DNA of 64,000 bases from Turritopsis dohrnii (GCA_027922465.2 BQMF02000282.1:62001-126000); one strand, 5' to 3'; shown: positions 47,431 through 61,091, numbered from the stretch's first letter. The notes: generated from the sequence alone by a model not told the origin. Numbers and translations: made by a program.

Positions 47431-49440
47431 ACACAATACAATAGAATGAAAAAGATAATTGTACAGCCATTTTGAAGAAGTCGCTTAAATCACTTAACTT
47501 TGTGGTCAGTGTGGCCATGAAGTAGCTGTCACGTCCAAAGTGTATCACCTTGGCAAATACCTACCAAGTTGTTTATAGAAATAAAGTTGAAGATAAAACA
47601 AATATTTAACGAAGTTTTGCGAGAGCTTTTTGGTTTTAATGTACCATCATCAGTGCTAAGAAAAACAAAACCTTCACTTATTGATTCAAGGAATGCTTTA
47701 AAAGTGTTTTCTTTTCTGATCAGAATCTCTACAGCTGGTAAGACATTTCTCGAACATGAAAAGTTTTCTTCATATATCTTTAACGAATGAACCAAATTTA
47801 TTGCATGATGCATCAAAATTTAAGTTAAACAATCAATTCTCTTTATATTAAAATTAAGTTTACACCTAAAAACCTTGTAGCTTTCAAGAAATGTCTTTTC
47901 AATGACTTATTTTGGTGTACCAGGTACATATAGTGATTTTATTCTTGACAAAGGGTTTTTAAGGGAGACTTTTTCTCAGACTTTTTCAATTATTCAATCG
48001 TGTCAATACCTTTATCAATTACCCAATCGTGTCAATATATTATTAATATAGTTCATATTTTATCAGGTTGGCTATTTCAGGAAAATACAATTTCTGTTAT
48101 CAATATAGGACCTGAGTAAAATAAATAACTAAAAATAAATTGAGGCTAAAACATACTATATTATATTATAACAGTAAAATCGTCAAAACATTAGTCGCGG
48201 CGAAAATCAAACCACGAATAGAATCAAGTATGAAAAGCATGAGAATGCACTTGAGAATCAAAATTGAAACTGCTTAGAAGTAGTTATCTCAATCTTTTAG
48301 TCAATTAAGTGAAAGCAAAGATAAGAATGACAAATAATTGAGTTAACCCTTCCTTTGAGTATATATCCAAGGCCAAAAATAGGCATTGAAGTATCAGAGT
48401 AGGAGAACCACGAACGAATTGGACGAATTGAAAAAGCAAAAGCAGTGTGTGAGATAAAGCACTATAGGGAATTTAGGCTACAGAGGGGGAGTCAGCTCAA
48501 TTACAGCCACATGGGTAGGAACAAATGACTAATAATTAAGTGGACTCCTCCTCTGAGTTTGGTGTCCAAGGCTGAGCATAGGCATCGAAGTATCAAAAGT
48601 ATAGACTCATGCAGAACGAAAAATCTTGTTATGAAACATTAAAAGAATGCGAATTAATAAATTGCTTAAATTTACAAATTGATAGCTCATTTCATGCTTG
48701 ACTGGGAAGGCTGTTGTAGACAAGATTTCCTTGATAAGTTGATGTTTTCTTGGCTGCTTCAGTTCTACATTTTGGTAACTTGAGTAACCTGGTAACTACA
48801 TATGAAATCATGGATGTAAAACTTTAAGGAACATACAACTTTTATAAATCTATTCAAAACAAACCTTTCTACGGTTTGTTGAAATTTTCACAAAAGTAGT
48901 TATGGAACTCCCTCCAGTACCGTTAAAAAGGCCTGCTTATATTTACAAGCCATGAGAGTTCAACCAACCAGAAATGAATTTAGATGGTCATTATGTAAAT
49001 GATTTTTAAACTCTGATTCCACGTGACCAGAAAAAAGTTTCAGAATTGAATGAAAAGTATTCTTCTTTCTAAAGATTTTCAGGCATTACCCAGGCGTCTT
49101 TTGAAGCGAAAAAGTGTATATACACCAAGTATCGCACAACAACTCATCGTGGTTCCTGTCAACATTTTAAAGAGGGTTGAACAGATGTTTTGTAATACTA
49201 AAAAAAGTCAGAGATGTATTTGCAAATCATATTTGATTTCATTTGACTTTCCATATTGCATTAAGTCGTAAAGTGTCGTATAAAAACCCACCCATTCTTT
49301 GAAAAATAAACCCATGAAAAATAAACAACAATTCTACAATGAAACAGAACTTGCAACTCGTAAGTTAAATAAGTTTTCATCTATACATGTAATTTTCAGA
49401 TTCTCAATGAAAATGTAGTTTAATCACGAAAACAAAATTG
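47431..49440. other. Intergenic
   Basis: Two diverged direct copies of a ~80 bp segment (about 48330-48405 and 48520-48602) share CCAAGGC and ATAGGCAT(T/C)GAAGTATCA. No gene recognised. Confidence 0.45.
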
Positions 49441-49449
49441 CTAACTCTA

Positions 49450-50850
49450 CCACCAGACCACACCACGCTGGAATAATATAGATGGAGATCTCCAGGCTGC
49501 TATACAAAGAATATGGGATCAAGACATCATTGCCAATCTAAATGACAGAGATCAAGCTCCTTCAATAGAAGATAACAATTGCTTAATGAAGTTGGAGTCA
49601 GAAACAACATTCAAAGATGGGAAATACACCGTACCTATGCTATAGAAAAACAACGTGAAGCTTCCAAATAACCGTGATTTAGCAGAAAAAAGATTTGATA
49701 ATCTGACTAGAACAAGATTATACTCTCTACAAAATGTATCACGATACTATAGACAAGTATGTCAGCGCAGGACATGCAAAGAAATTGAACTCGGATGAGA
49801 CTGCTCATTCAACTCCTAGAACTTGGTACCTGCCACATCGTCCAGTCTTTAATCTAAATAAACCTGGCAAGATCAGAGTAGTTTTTGACGTTGCTGCTAA
49901 ATTTCAAGGATGCAGTCTGAATGAGGCATTACTAACCGGTTCAGACCTTCTGAATAATGTGGTTGGTGTTTTGCTGAGATTTTGACTATACCCAATTGCA
50001 TTCTCCACAGACACCGAGGCAACTGACCGAGGTTTTTATGGAAGGACAACATCGAGTTGGACCAATCACCTGATATATATCAAACGTTAGTCCATGTTTT
50101 TGGTGCCAAAGATTAGCCAACTTGTGCAAACTACGCATTAAAACGTTGTGCAAGAGATCGACAAGAGAACTTTGAAAGTATATTGAAATCATTCTATGTC
50201 GACGACTTGCTCAAATCTGTTCCAAATGTGGCATTTGGAAAACAAATCAGCCAACAATTGATAAAGGCTGCAAGACTTGGTGGACTTCGACTAACAAAGT
50301 TTATGAGTAACAGTAGTGAACTGCTCAAATACTTACCGCAAGACTTGGTATCCCCATCAACAAATACCCAAGTTGATGGTAACAGCGACTCAATTAGAGC
50401 ACTTGGTGTAAAATGGGACACAAAAGGGGACATCCTCACATTTTGTTTCCTGGTAATCTGACTCAAACAAAGACAAAGAGAGGTATTCTTAGTGTCGTCA
50501 GCTCAATTCGACCCAATAGGATTTCTATCTGCTTACATTGTAACAACAAAGATGATTCTTCAAGAGATACCGAAAGAAATGACAAATTGGGTTGAAAACA
50601 TCAGCAATGAAATTGAAATGAAATAGCAACAATGGCAAAATGGCCTAACTACGCTAGACTCTTTCAAAGTAGAAAGATGCTACACAATTTCTAACTCTCC
50701 AAAGCTTTCAGCTGCATGTTTTTGGAGACGCATCTGAGAAAGCCTAGTCATTAAGATTAGTCATTAAGGAAATTGATCTACCTATAGAACACTCTTATTT
50801 TTGGAGTGATTCAACATTAACGCATTGGACACTTAAAGTCATTGAGAAAT
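49450..50850 (+). pseudogene. BEL/Pao LTR-retrotransposon pol remnant
   Basis: Conserved Pao-type reverse transcriptase pieces appear in changing frames: RTWYLPHRPVFN and GKIRVVFDVAAK (49734-49985), FYVDDLLKSVP and GLRLTKFMSNS (50183-50461), then an RNase H-like YFWSDST near 50800. Stops and frameshifts separate them, and no LTRs were seen. The element is broken and interrupted at its 3' side by a LINE. Confidence 0.8.
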
Positions 50851-50867
50851 AAATACCCTTCCAAAAT

Positions 50868-53800
50868 TATTGATCGGGCACCTCAACATAAACTCAATAA
50901 GAAACAAATTTGATGAACTACATAGTCTCATCAGAGGTAATGCAGATATATTTTTTGTCTCTGAGTCAAAACTCGATGACCATTATAATGTAAACAGCTC
51001 AAAGTCAAATTTTTACCCCATGACGTCGAAGCAATCTTTATAGAAGTCAATTTACGGAAACAAAAATGGCTTGTTCTCGGCATCTATAGATCTCCCTCAC
51101 AAAACCTTGAATACTTCACTAGCACTATTTGTGAAGCCATATCAAGATTAAAATACGAAAATGTCATTTTATTGTGTGACTTCAACGCAGAAGAATCGAA
51201 TGAAACAATGAAAATATTTTACACTGATTACAATCTAAAGAACCTCATCAAAACCCCGACGTGCTTCAAGTCACTTCAGACTCCTTCCTGTATTGACCAC
51301 ATTTGGGTCTCCGAATCGAAGCGTTTCCAACACACAAATGTACTAGAAAATGATTTGTCTGATCATTATAGTATGACACTAACTATGTCACTAACTTTTC
51401 TGAATATAGAAATACCGAAAAAGGAACTTAAAGACATAAATTATCGCTGCTACCGGCATTTTAATGAGCATAACTTTAAACAAGACCTCACGGATTTTAT
51501 CAAACACGAGTCCGCGAATTACAGTAATTTCGAACACCATCTCAAAACACTACTTGACCAACACGCTCCATTGAAAAAGAAGATCTTTCGAGGTTATAAC
51601 TCACCATTCCTAACTAAACGCGTTCGAAAGGAGATAATGCTACGAACGAAGTTTCACAACCTCTTCAAAAGAAAACAAAAACAGACTGTTGTTAACTGGA
51701 ACAACTTTCGAATACAAAGTAATAAATGTGTAAAGATGGCTAGACAAGCAAAGCACCATTATTATTCCTAAATCAACATATACAAGAACGCTTCTTTCTG
51801 AAAACTGTAATAATCCAGATGGGTTCTGGTCAACTATTAAGCGTATTTTTCCATCCAAATCGAAATCTGTTTGTATAGAAAAGTCGTTTCAATCATATGA
51901 AACAAAAATTGAAGACCCAAGTGAAATCGCTAAAGAATTTTGCAAATACTTTTCAACAATTGTGTCAACTCTCAAGAGTGCTGCTTATCCGCTGACAAAC
52001 TTTACTTGGCGTAAACCACAAAAAATGCTTACTCGTACCAGTGAAATTTTCCGATTTACTTATGTATCCGTTGTATAAGTGGCGAAACACCTAAAGCAGT
52101 TGAAATGTAAAAAGTCAGCAGGCCATGACGATCTTCCACCAAATCTGTTGAAAGATACCGCCACTGTTATCGCGTCACCGCTAGCCTACATAATAAACTT
52201 ATCGTTACGCACAGGCAAGTTCCCTTCTGACTGGAAAATAGCAAAGATTACCCCACTATTCAAAAGTGGGGTAACCGATCAGTTTGGAAACTACAGACCG
52301 ATCTCAGTGCTACCCGTCATATCGAAAATTGCAGAAAAGGTAGTTCACCAGCGATTAGTCGAGTACCTTTCGAGCAATAACCTCCTCTCGAAACAGCAGT
52401 TCGGGTTCCGAGCAAGAAGATCTACTGAACAAGCCGTTACTCTGTTATGCGACGATATCAGAAGAAATGCCGATAAAGGGCTTCTTACTGGCTGTATTTT
52501 CATTGACTTCAGCAAAGCCTTTGACACTCTGTCGCACGCAAAATTGCTTCTCAAGTTATCCACGTACGGAATTAAAGATATAGAGCTTGAGTGGTTTACT
52601 GACTACCTGTTTTCCAGGAAGCAGTTTGTATTGTATCATGGGGTTTCATCTGCTACTGAGTTTGTAACGTGCGGTGTACCACAGGGGTCAATTTTGGGGC
52701 CTCTTCTGTTTATACTTTTTGCAAACGATATTGTGGACCATGTCAAGCGATCAAGTATCATAAAATATGCTGACGACACCGTTTTGTACGTCCCTGGAAA
52801 GTCCGTTGAAATCATTGAGTCACATCTGACAGCAGACTTGCATAATCTTGCAGAATGGTTTGAAGAAAATGAGCTAATCTTAAACCTGAAAAAAGGAAAG
52901 ACGATCGTCGATCGTCCTCCTATCGTTACCTACAAAGAGAATGAATGAATGTAACCACTGCATATAGATATCTTGGTGTGGACATTGATCCTTCATTAAA
53001 CTTGCATGCTTATTCGAGCAAGAGTTACAAGAAAGCCGTTGGCCGCTTGAATTTACTCAAAAAGCTGCGCTGGCAACTCGATGTTAATGCTGCTCGCACA
53101 ATATATGTATCGTTAATAATGCCAGTTATGACGTATTGCAGCATCCTTACTATATTTCCTACTACCAGCAACTCTAATCGAATGAAATCTATGGATCGTA
53201 GGGCAATGAAAATCATCAACCAAAATGCTACCGCACCAACTTGTGCAACTGTTCCTGCTATTGAATCCGTTATGAAACGTCATGCGTGTATGTTTGTTCG
53301 TAAATGCATGGATGGAGATATGTGCGAAAACTTCAATGGTTACTTTCAATTAATGAACCACAGTAAGAACACAAGAAACAACACGTACCTATTGAAACTA
53401 CCAGCAGTAAAACTGGAATTTGCAAAGAAGGGAGTGTTTTTTCTCAGCCGGGAAATTATATAACTCACTTCCAATTTCAGCCAGAAAGATAGAAAATCGT
53501 GAAAAGTTTCACGAATTTCTGAAGAAGCATTTCGTTTGATTTCATTACTGTTATCAGTTTGTATCACAGTCTAATTTCTACTATTGTAGTAGCATATCAG
53601 TTTCCTCACGTATAGCCCTTCCGTACAAACGCATTGCTTCCTATCTGGCACATCTGTAATGTAACTTTTTCTCCGCTATGTGAACATGCAGAAAATCCGT
53701 TTCCTGTGGTCACTCTCCTATCGACCTTAGTGCTAATTATTTCTGCATTTTCACATAACAAGAATTTTTAACTTTGTTTATTTTGTTTATTATTTTCCCA

Positions 53801-53872
53801 CAGGACTAACATTGATAACAGTACTATAATTTATTTTGTATTACTGAAGTTACCATCCTGTAAAAAGATTCG

Positions 53873-53911
<39 letters not shown>

Positions 53912-53913
53912 AG
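50868..53913 (+). mobile_element. LINE (CR1/L2-like) with APE endonuclease, RT and (AAAT)n tail
   Basis: Starts inside an APE endonuclease domain (GHLNINSIRNKFDELHSLI), with an internal deletion near 51030. It continues with LLCDFNAEE, IDHIWV and LSDHYS to 51771. The reverse transcriptase (52079-53463, one frame step near 52945) shows the FIDFSKAFD, GVPQGSILGP and YADDTV motifs. The 3' UTR ends at ATTCGTAAATAAA followed by about ten AAAT units. Frameshifts and stops make it non-functional. Its 3' end matches the SINE at 1775-2070. The CR1/L2 label is from general appearance. Confidence 0.85.
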
Positions 53914-53934
53914 TGTGTGAAAAATAGTATACAC

Positions 53935-54696
53935 AATCACTGGTTGAAAATGACGAAGTTATCAAAGATGACGAGGTTATTGCAAACATCATGAATGATC
54001 ACTATATTAACATCACACAAGATCTGAGAACTGGTGATAATTCACTCCCGTTCATTGAAAATGATTCTACGTTGAACGAAATCATCAAAAAATATGAAAA
54101 TCATCCAAGTGTGAAATGGATTGAGATTAATTTCGAATCTACACAAAAAATGTCCTTTCAACATATTTCTGCTGACGATATGAAAACCTACATCGATACG
54201 CTTAAAGAAAACAAATCTGGTCCAGAAGGTGAGATTCCGCCAAGAATACTGAAAAAATATGCTGACATATATAAAAATCATTTTTGTAAACTGTTTGATA
54301 AATCGGTCGACGATAACGTTTTTACGCAACAAGTGAAATTAGATGATGTTTGCCCGATGTGTAAAAACGGATCTGGGTCCTCAAAATTGAATTATCGTCC
54401 GATTAGCAAATTAAGCAGTTTATCTAAAATATTCGAAAGGATAATGTATGACCAGATTCATTATTTTATGCATAAGAAATTGTCTCCTCTTTTGTCAGGC
54501 TTTAGGAAGCCAACATTTGCTTCACATGTTAGAGTCTTCGCATAGGAAGCTTAATGAAGGAAATATTGTAGGCGCGCTATTATTCGATTTAAGTAAGGCA
54601 TTCAATTGTGTCGATCATGATTTATTAATTGCGAAACTACATGCTTATGGGTTTTCTGACAGTGCATTGTGTTATATAAGGAGCTATCATAAAAAG
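53935..54696 (+). pseudogene. Second LINE, reverse-transcriptase fragment
   Basis: A different family from the preceding LINE. ENKSGPEGEIPPRILK, NYRPISKLSSLSKIFE and, after a frame change, LLFDLSKAFNCVDHDLL are RT motifs. The catalytic YADD part is absent, and the sequence ends at a (GA)n run at 54697-54718. Truncated at both ends. Confidence 0.8.
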
Positions 54697-56669
54697 AGAG
54701 AGAGAGAGAGAGAGAGATAGGAGGAGATATCTGCTTTAAAACAGGAGTGATTTTGCTTGCCTTATATCATATATTATTTATTTGTGTGTGACATTTTATA
54801 TTTAAAACAAATTTCATCACTAGAAAGACTAGCTCATGTGGCCTCTGAAACACCGGCTTGTGCTGACTTTGGACACAGTGTCCGTTTATTTTCTTCACAG
54901 AATTCTCTTTCTGGTACATAAAATTTAAAATTTAAATTTATACTGGTACTGCGGTCGTTGTATTATTTTCAGCCAATATAATTCGTTAATTCAGTAGCGT
55001 TTGCCAGGATCTTCTTTGCCGCTATCCCGTACATCGAAAAGGCAAGATACCCTGAATTCGATGTTGGGTGGTGCGGCTATGACGTCATCAACATCCGTGA
55101 TCGGCGATATTTTTCTAACGGTTGATCGTAGCGAAACAATGCCATACACTTTTTTGATCAGTTTTTCGAGTTCTACAACAAGGTTTCCAATTCCCAAATT
55201 GAAATTTTCGTCACGGGGATCGCTCTTGGGAAAGGCGAATTTGACACATCTATTTCGCAGTTACACTCGGTAAAAATGTTTACTTGGGTACTAGTAACCC
55301 ATACATATTAGTAAAACTCTATATGTAGTTTGTAAAATTTTGGGGTCTATTCAGATCTTCTAAGCCTGTTAAAGGACATTATATGCTTCACCATTTTCAG
55401 ACCACATTAGAGGGGGTCTTTCTGGATTTGCTTTAGGGCCAATGTATGTGTTACAACCGCACTTTTGCACGTGTTGTGAAATCAGTAAATTTGTGTGTAT
55501 GCCATTTGTATGTAACCAAAGGATCAACATAAGTACCCATTTTAAGACTTTTTAATATCATGAAACGTTTTGAATATTCTTCCTCAGTACATTTAAATTT
55601 CCATCCTTTGCAGTTTCACTTCCAATTGATCTGATTTTCTTAACTATTTGCAACTGCAACGGTACAAATTCCTTCAGCTCCGAGTTGCAAAGTTGCAAAG
55701 TTTTCATGATGATTTTAATAATGATGGTTAATGATGATGATGATGATGGTTTTAATAAAATTCCAGTAATGAAACAATTAAATTATTATTATATAGCAGC
55801 CTAATTTAACGAGTTTAAAGGCAATAATTTAGATCACATGGAAGGCGATGCATTTTCATCGCATGGTAGGAACGAAGGTTAATGATGTAGTTTATTTGTG
55901 TATTGTTATTACAACAAACTTCCCAATACACAAAATGTCGAGTATAATCGCTGAATATCGTTGATCTTAAAAATTAACAGAAAGATTGTTTATGATATCT
56001 TCAAATTTAGCATGATTCGTTCACGAAGAACAGTCATTGAATACTCTGGTCCGCTTTATTGACATCAGTAATAGGAAATAATTTTACCAATTTTTCCGAC
56101 GTAATCCTGCATAGAAATATGATTGAGAAACCAATAGAATATAATTAAATATTTGGACATTGAATAAGCTTTGTGAAATGGATTGTTTGCACACTTGTAT
56201 TTTCTTTGTACTTTACGAATCAGATTACTAACGCACCAAAAAAAATCCGAACGTCAAAATTGTCACAAAAATTGTTATAAAATATTAATAATTTCTTTAA
56301 TTTGCGTAAGTTTTGGAAAACTAAATTTTGAAATTCTAAACTTCTAAAGTAATCAAAAAGAGTCCAATTTGACCAATGATATTATAAGCAAAGAAAACCC
56401 ATATGATGTATGAACATTTACGATTTTCCTTACTTATTTTTTCAGATTTACCAAACCCTTGATTATTAGACACAGAAGGACTCTGTTTCTGCAGTTTAAG
56501 GAATAGCTATATTCTATCAGTAATAAAGGATGATTGTGCGTACTACCTAAAATTTATCTAACATTATATAAACAGTGCTGTTTAAACACAATGATTAGAC
56601 ACTATTTCTACTATTTTTCGTAAAGCTGCGAAGATAATGATACAGTTTATCACTTCAAATTCTCCAATC
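54697..56669. other. Intergenic
   Basis: Begins with (GA)n, contains (GAT)n near 55730-55747 and the weak minus-strand ORF at 54991. Otherwise nothing supported. Confidence 0.45.
54991..55245 (-). CDS. Hypothetical coding fragment
   Basis: The minus-strand frame is open and fairly GC-rich for this region, reading KFAFPKSDPRDENFNLGIGN at its start and ending DVRDSGKEDPGKRY. It may be a terminal exon, since AAATAG just upstream could act as a weak acceptor. No family recognised and no partner exon found. Confidence 0.25.
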   Translation of the reverse strand, partial: VKFAFPKSDPRDENFNLGIGNLVVELEKLIKKVYGIVSLRSTVRKISPITDVDDVIAAPPNIEFRVSCLFDVRDSGKEDPGKRY

Positions 56670-57452
56670 TTAACTTGTTACCAGTGGCACGTCGGAAGTC
56701 TCGTATCCACCACCAAGTCGTTCAGGATAAAACTTTGCATCGGTATGGAACTTCTCTCTCAAATATAATCCACGGTGAGTGAATCTCCTGAAATGTCCTG
56801 GTCTCGACATATCCTCACTTTCTGGCACTAATGGATCCATGGCATTGTCGATATCTTCATTTGTTGTGGCAAAACCAGGCCGAATGTTTGCTGGTGAACT
56901 GTAAGCACACCTACAGAATTCGACGACCGTTTCTTTGATTGAATCAGCATTACTAAATTCATCTGGCAGATTTCTTATGTAATGAATGCATTCTGCCTGG
57001 TTATTTTCATTTGCTTTTTCAAATGCCTGATATGGTTTTTTACCATTTCTGAATTTGTAATTGCGGAATGTATTGAATAAGTACCATCCTTCATCGATCG
57101 TGTGTAAGTCCATTATCATTTCCGCTACATCATTCTTCCATGCACGAATTTGACCATTATAAACTTCATCAGTAGCAGGAAATTTTTCAAAAATTTTTCT
57201 GAAAATATTTCCCCAAGAAATGATGTGAGCATGATTTAAGACTTTTGTGTTTCCATCTTTAACTATATTATCTTTTCCCACTGATTTCAGCATGGCATCA
57301 TATGCTTCCTTAAGATTTTTATTAAAGCGGTGTCTACGGTCTCTAACCGCAACTCCACACATGCCTTCTGCTCCATGAGGCCCATGTTTGATGTCAATAG
57401 CAACGACTGTCGCAACAACATAAAAGCACAAAACGCTAATGATAATCTTCAT
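56670..57452 (-). CDS. Secreted single-exon protein, possible HNH-like nuclease
   Basis: 260 residues with a signal peptide (MKIIISVLCFYVVATVVA). Noted motifs are NHAHIISWGNIF (~residue 73) and SSPANIRPGFATTNEDID (~196). The His-containing first motif and the N-x-R-x-G second motif recall secreted HNH/endonuclease-VII-like nucleases, but I cannot confirm catalytic geometry. One intron-free ORF among intron-rich neighbours is unusual. An acceptor-like TTTTTTAG sits 3 nt before the start codon, so a 5' UTR intron or a trans-splice site is likely. Function otherwise unknown. Confidence 0.75.
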   Translation of the reverse strand: MKIIISVLCFYVVATVVAIDIKHGPHGAEGMCGVAVRDRRHRFNKNLKEAYDAMLKSVGKDNIVKDGNTKVLNHAHIISWGNIFRKIFEKFPATDEVYNGQIRAWKNDVAEMIMDLHTIDEGWYLFNTFRNYKFRNGKKPYQAFEKANENNQAECIHYIRNLPDEFSNADSIKETVVEFCRCAYSSPANIRPGFATTNEDIDNAMDPLVPESEDMSRPGHFRRFTHRGLYLREKFHTDAKFYPERLGGGYETSDVPLVTS

Positions 57453-58607
57453 GATCTAAAAAATTAAATTTTGCAATTTCTTTCAAAATACAATTAATTA
57501 CAAAGATGGACCACTTTTACAAATAACATCTGAAACAGGTCTTGCTTTAGATAATTACAGTGTTGAAAATATTATGAAAATTCATCATTCTCAGCACTTG
57601 AATTGAAATAACTATGTAACACAATAGCATTTGTGCTTGGTCATCAGAAATGGATAGAATTTTTTGAAGGTTAATTATAGATTTTTATGAACAGACATAA
57701 TAATGAAACATTAAACAAGTTTAATGTCAAACTTTTCAAATTGACTTTAATTAAGCCAGGAAATGATAATGTGCTTTCAGAACTTTTTAATGCATTATCA
57801 GTCTTAAAAACTCTTACGCACAATTCAAATTAAATTTAAAACTGAAATAACTGGGGTATGATAATAATTTTTACACCGTTAGATAGGATATTTTGCCAGC
57901 TTTCCAATGATATAAGAATTACAAATTCAAAACATGTCTACCAGCTAGAAATCGAAAATTCCTTCGAGTCAAAAGAGGGTTAAGCTAACTCATTTAACAC
58001 AACTTATTTTAGGTATCCGCGAATATTTATCCCCCGTGAAATGGCCTAGGAATCCCATTCATGAAAGTTAAATTCAAGAAACGCCCCCTAAATTTGTGCG
58101 CATCTAATTTGGGAAACTTAATTTAGTGCGCACTACATACTTTTCTGCAAACTAAAAACAAATAGTTACTGGAATTGCGTGAGATTTTATTTTTCTTTAT
58201 TCACAAGGATTGAAATATACAAGATCAGCAATAATCTAAAAATCTGCATTGATTTATAGTTGATACATTGGTTCTCCTGAATGAGAGGGCTTCTTAAATG
58301 AAAGCGTCTCTAATTGATAGTGCACACTAGACTACGAAAATTATTGTGATGCTTCATAAACGCAATATCAGTCGAGCAAAAAAAGAGAAGCCAAGAAAGA
58401 TGGAAACGCCTGTTAACAAATCTCTCTCGTATTTGTCAAAATTCCACAACGGTTAGAGAAACTAGCTGCGCAAAAACTGAAAATTGTAAAAGTTTATCCT
58501 TCGCAAAATGTACTTTCCTGTTGAACGCGAAAGATTATCTCACGCAAAATATATTTAATTAGTCATTCGTGAAAGTAAATCTCTAAAATTTCTCGTTTTT
58601 GATAAAT
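57453..58607. other. Intergenic
   Basis: AT-rich; no feature recognised apart from the acceptor-like site at 57456-57457. Confidence 0.45.
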
Positions 58608-59672
58608 CCTTAAAATTTCATTGATCTTACACGGTTGAGTAGTCTGACTAAGCGGAAGTATATTTCCAAAACCTCAATTTTGTTACCAGTCTGCTTTTTT
58701 GCTTTGTTTTCTTTAATTGAGATCCCTTATTTTCTTAAAGAGTTTCCTACTTCCAATATTGCATTCATAAATATGAAAAAGCTCCAAAGGTTGTTTGAAA
58801 AGTCTCTTTTCAGTAGTTCATGTGCCTCACCTTTAAGAAGTTATATTGCAATTTTCGGTGAATATTTATGATTTAATGAGGTAGTAGCTAACACGTTTTA
58901 TTGCAGTTACTTAAAGATATGATTAATATTACATGACTTACTAAATTGTCAAACTTTTCTCTGGTTAAGAAATCGAAATTTTGATGCCATTATGAAATGT
59001 TAGAAAAAGCTCATAAGAACTAACCTATATCTTTCGTCAGCTGCTGTTGATAGTTTTGCTCAAAATGCATTTCCTTTTTTTAAATCTTAAAATTTCATTT
59101 GATATACGGTTGAGTAGTTTGACTAAGCGGAAGTACATTTCCAAAACCATTTTGTGACCGGTTTTATTTTTGCTATATCTTTAACTGGGATCACCTAGTC
59201 CCTTGAGGAATTCCTATATCCAAAATGATTTTTACAAATATCATAAAGCTACAAAAGTTATTTGGCAAGTCTCTTTTCACTATTTCATAATTCACTTTAG
59301 TTTCCGAGATCTCTCACTTTTAAGATATGAAATTTAAATTATACGGTGTACATTTATGATGTAAAAGATAGTAGCTAACAATTCTTATTGCAATGACCAG
59401 AGAAATGATTAATATTACATGAGAAATGATTAATATTACATGACTTACTAAATGGTGAAATGGTTTACTGGTTAAGTTATCGAAATTTTGATGTCATCAT
59501 GAAATGTTAGAAAAAGTTATAATAAAATGTTAGAAAAAAGCTGATAAGAACTTACCTATATCTTTCATCAACTATTGCAGATAATAATAGCCAAAATATA
59601 TTTCCCTTTGCCAAATCTTCAAGATTCGGTTGAGTAGTCAGATAAAGCGGAAGTACATTTCTAAAACCTTAT
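58608..59672 (+). repeat. Tandem repeat, ~475-520 bp unit, two copies plus a partial third
   Basis: CGGTTGAGTAGT(C/T)TGACTAAGCGG recurs at 58632, 59107 and (diverged) 59627. The units share ordered blocks such as GATTAATATTACATGACTTAC and GAAATGTTAGAAAAAG. The second unit has its own short internal duplications. No ORF is conserved across units. Confidence 0.85.
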
Positions 59673-61091
59673 CTCTATCGCCCCGCTCAGAAAAGAAATT
59701 CGAGGTAATGTTTAGCAATCTTAACTTGCATCTACGTATAGAAACTAAATGGATTTTTATCATATTGAAGCAAACTTAAAAATATTCAATAAAAGTATTC
59801 GAATCTTATTTTAGAATAGTATATCTTCAATTTGTACATCAGAGATCTGATCAAAAAAGTTGATGAGCTGAGTGTTAATTGAATGTCGTTCCATTAACCA
59901 AGCTATTATTTCATTGCTTTTACCCATTCACTCACTTTCATCTTTACCTTCAGCATTTCGTATGAATGTACTTGAATCGGATCTTTCGTAGCTATACACA
60001 GATTTTCTATTAGCACATCGTCGCTTTATGAAACTTGATTCCCTTGTATGAAAAATAGCGAAGGTAATATTGTTGTACCATACAATGACGTATGCACTGA
60101 AACTTAATTTAGTTGCATTTGGAAAATAACAAAACCAAATGCGTACAAACATTTGCGTCTACCGTTACCAACGCTATGTTTGTTTACTCTTGAATTTGAG
60201 GTAGATAATAAAACTTTGAAATATTGATACTGTTCGTCTTTCACACTAAAATTATCGCTTTTACCAACCTTTCACGACATAAGTTGTGGAAATGTCTTAC
60301 AAAACTGCAGTTTCTACTTCAATTCAACTCCATTAATCTACTTCTTTTTATAACCCAGACTAGGAAATCGTGCGATGGAGAAAATTGTGACAGCATCTCA
60401 AGCGCAGGCATGAGTTCTATTTTTGAATTCTTAAGTAATGAAGTTGAAGGCTGATTAATCTTTACAGACTTTTCATAACATACATCACTGTAGGCGCTGC
60501 CTCGTTTCTAAGTTTTTAGGTAATTATTACGGGTTTAATCTGAATAAAACAGCCCTAAAGTGCGGTAACTCAGGCGATGTAACAGTTATAATTGCGATTA
60601 AATTGTGCTCAATGTTACATTACACGCAAGCCCTTTGAAGTGACGCTTATAGTAAGAGGCTAGTACGAAGTGAGGATGACTAAATAAATTGCAGAGGTAT
60701 ATCTAACATAAATTATGTAAAGCTATTATGAATTGAAGACTTTCACAATTGTATTGACTTCAACAACATTAAATCTATTACAATCAAATGAGTTAAAATA
60801 GGTCAAACTTGCTTAAATACTGAAGAACTTGTCAAATCTGCAAAAGTGACTGCCAAATTTAACATCAGGACCTTCCAATTGTTCTTTGTGCAAACCGTCC
60901 AAACTTTGCCAGAAATGCGAGTTGGTAACATATTTAAGTAAACGTTACGTGAAATTGTTCACAACTTGGATTAGGAGGAAAAGAATCTTGGGTATTTCAA
61001 AGATTCTAATCCATGACAATATAAAAATTATACTGTATATAATTTAAATCACATAACATATAATATGAAAATCTATTTCTACTAAACCTGC
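59673..61091. other. Intergenic
   Basis: A short possible exon at about 60361-60454 follows an acceptor-like CCCAG and encodes CDGENCDSISS to a stop, but no partner exon was found. Nothing else supported. Confidence 0.35.

Noticed and set aside
54448..54720. RERERER protein tail
   Set aside because: Translation of (GA)n after the end of a LINE fragment.
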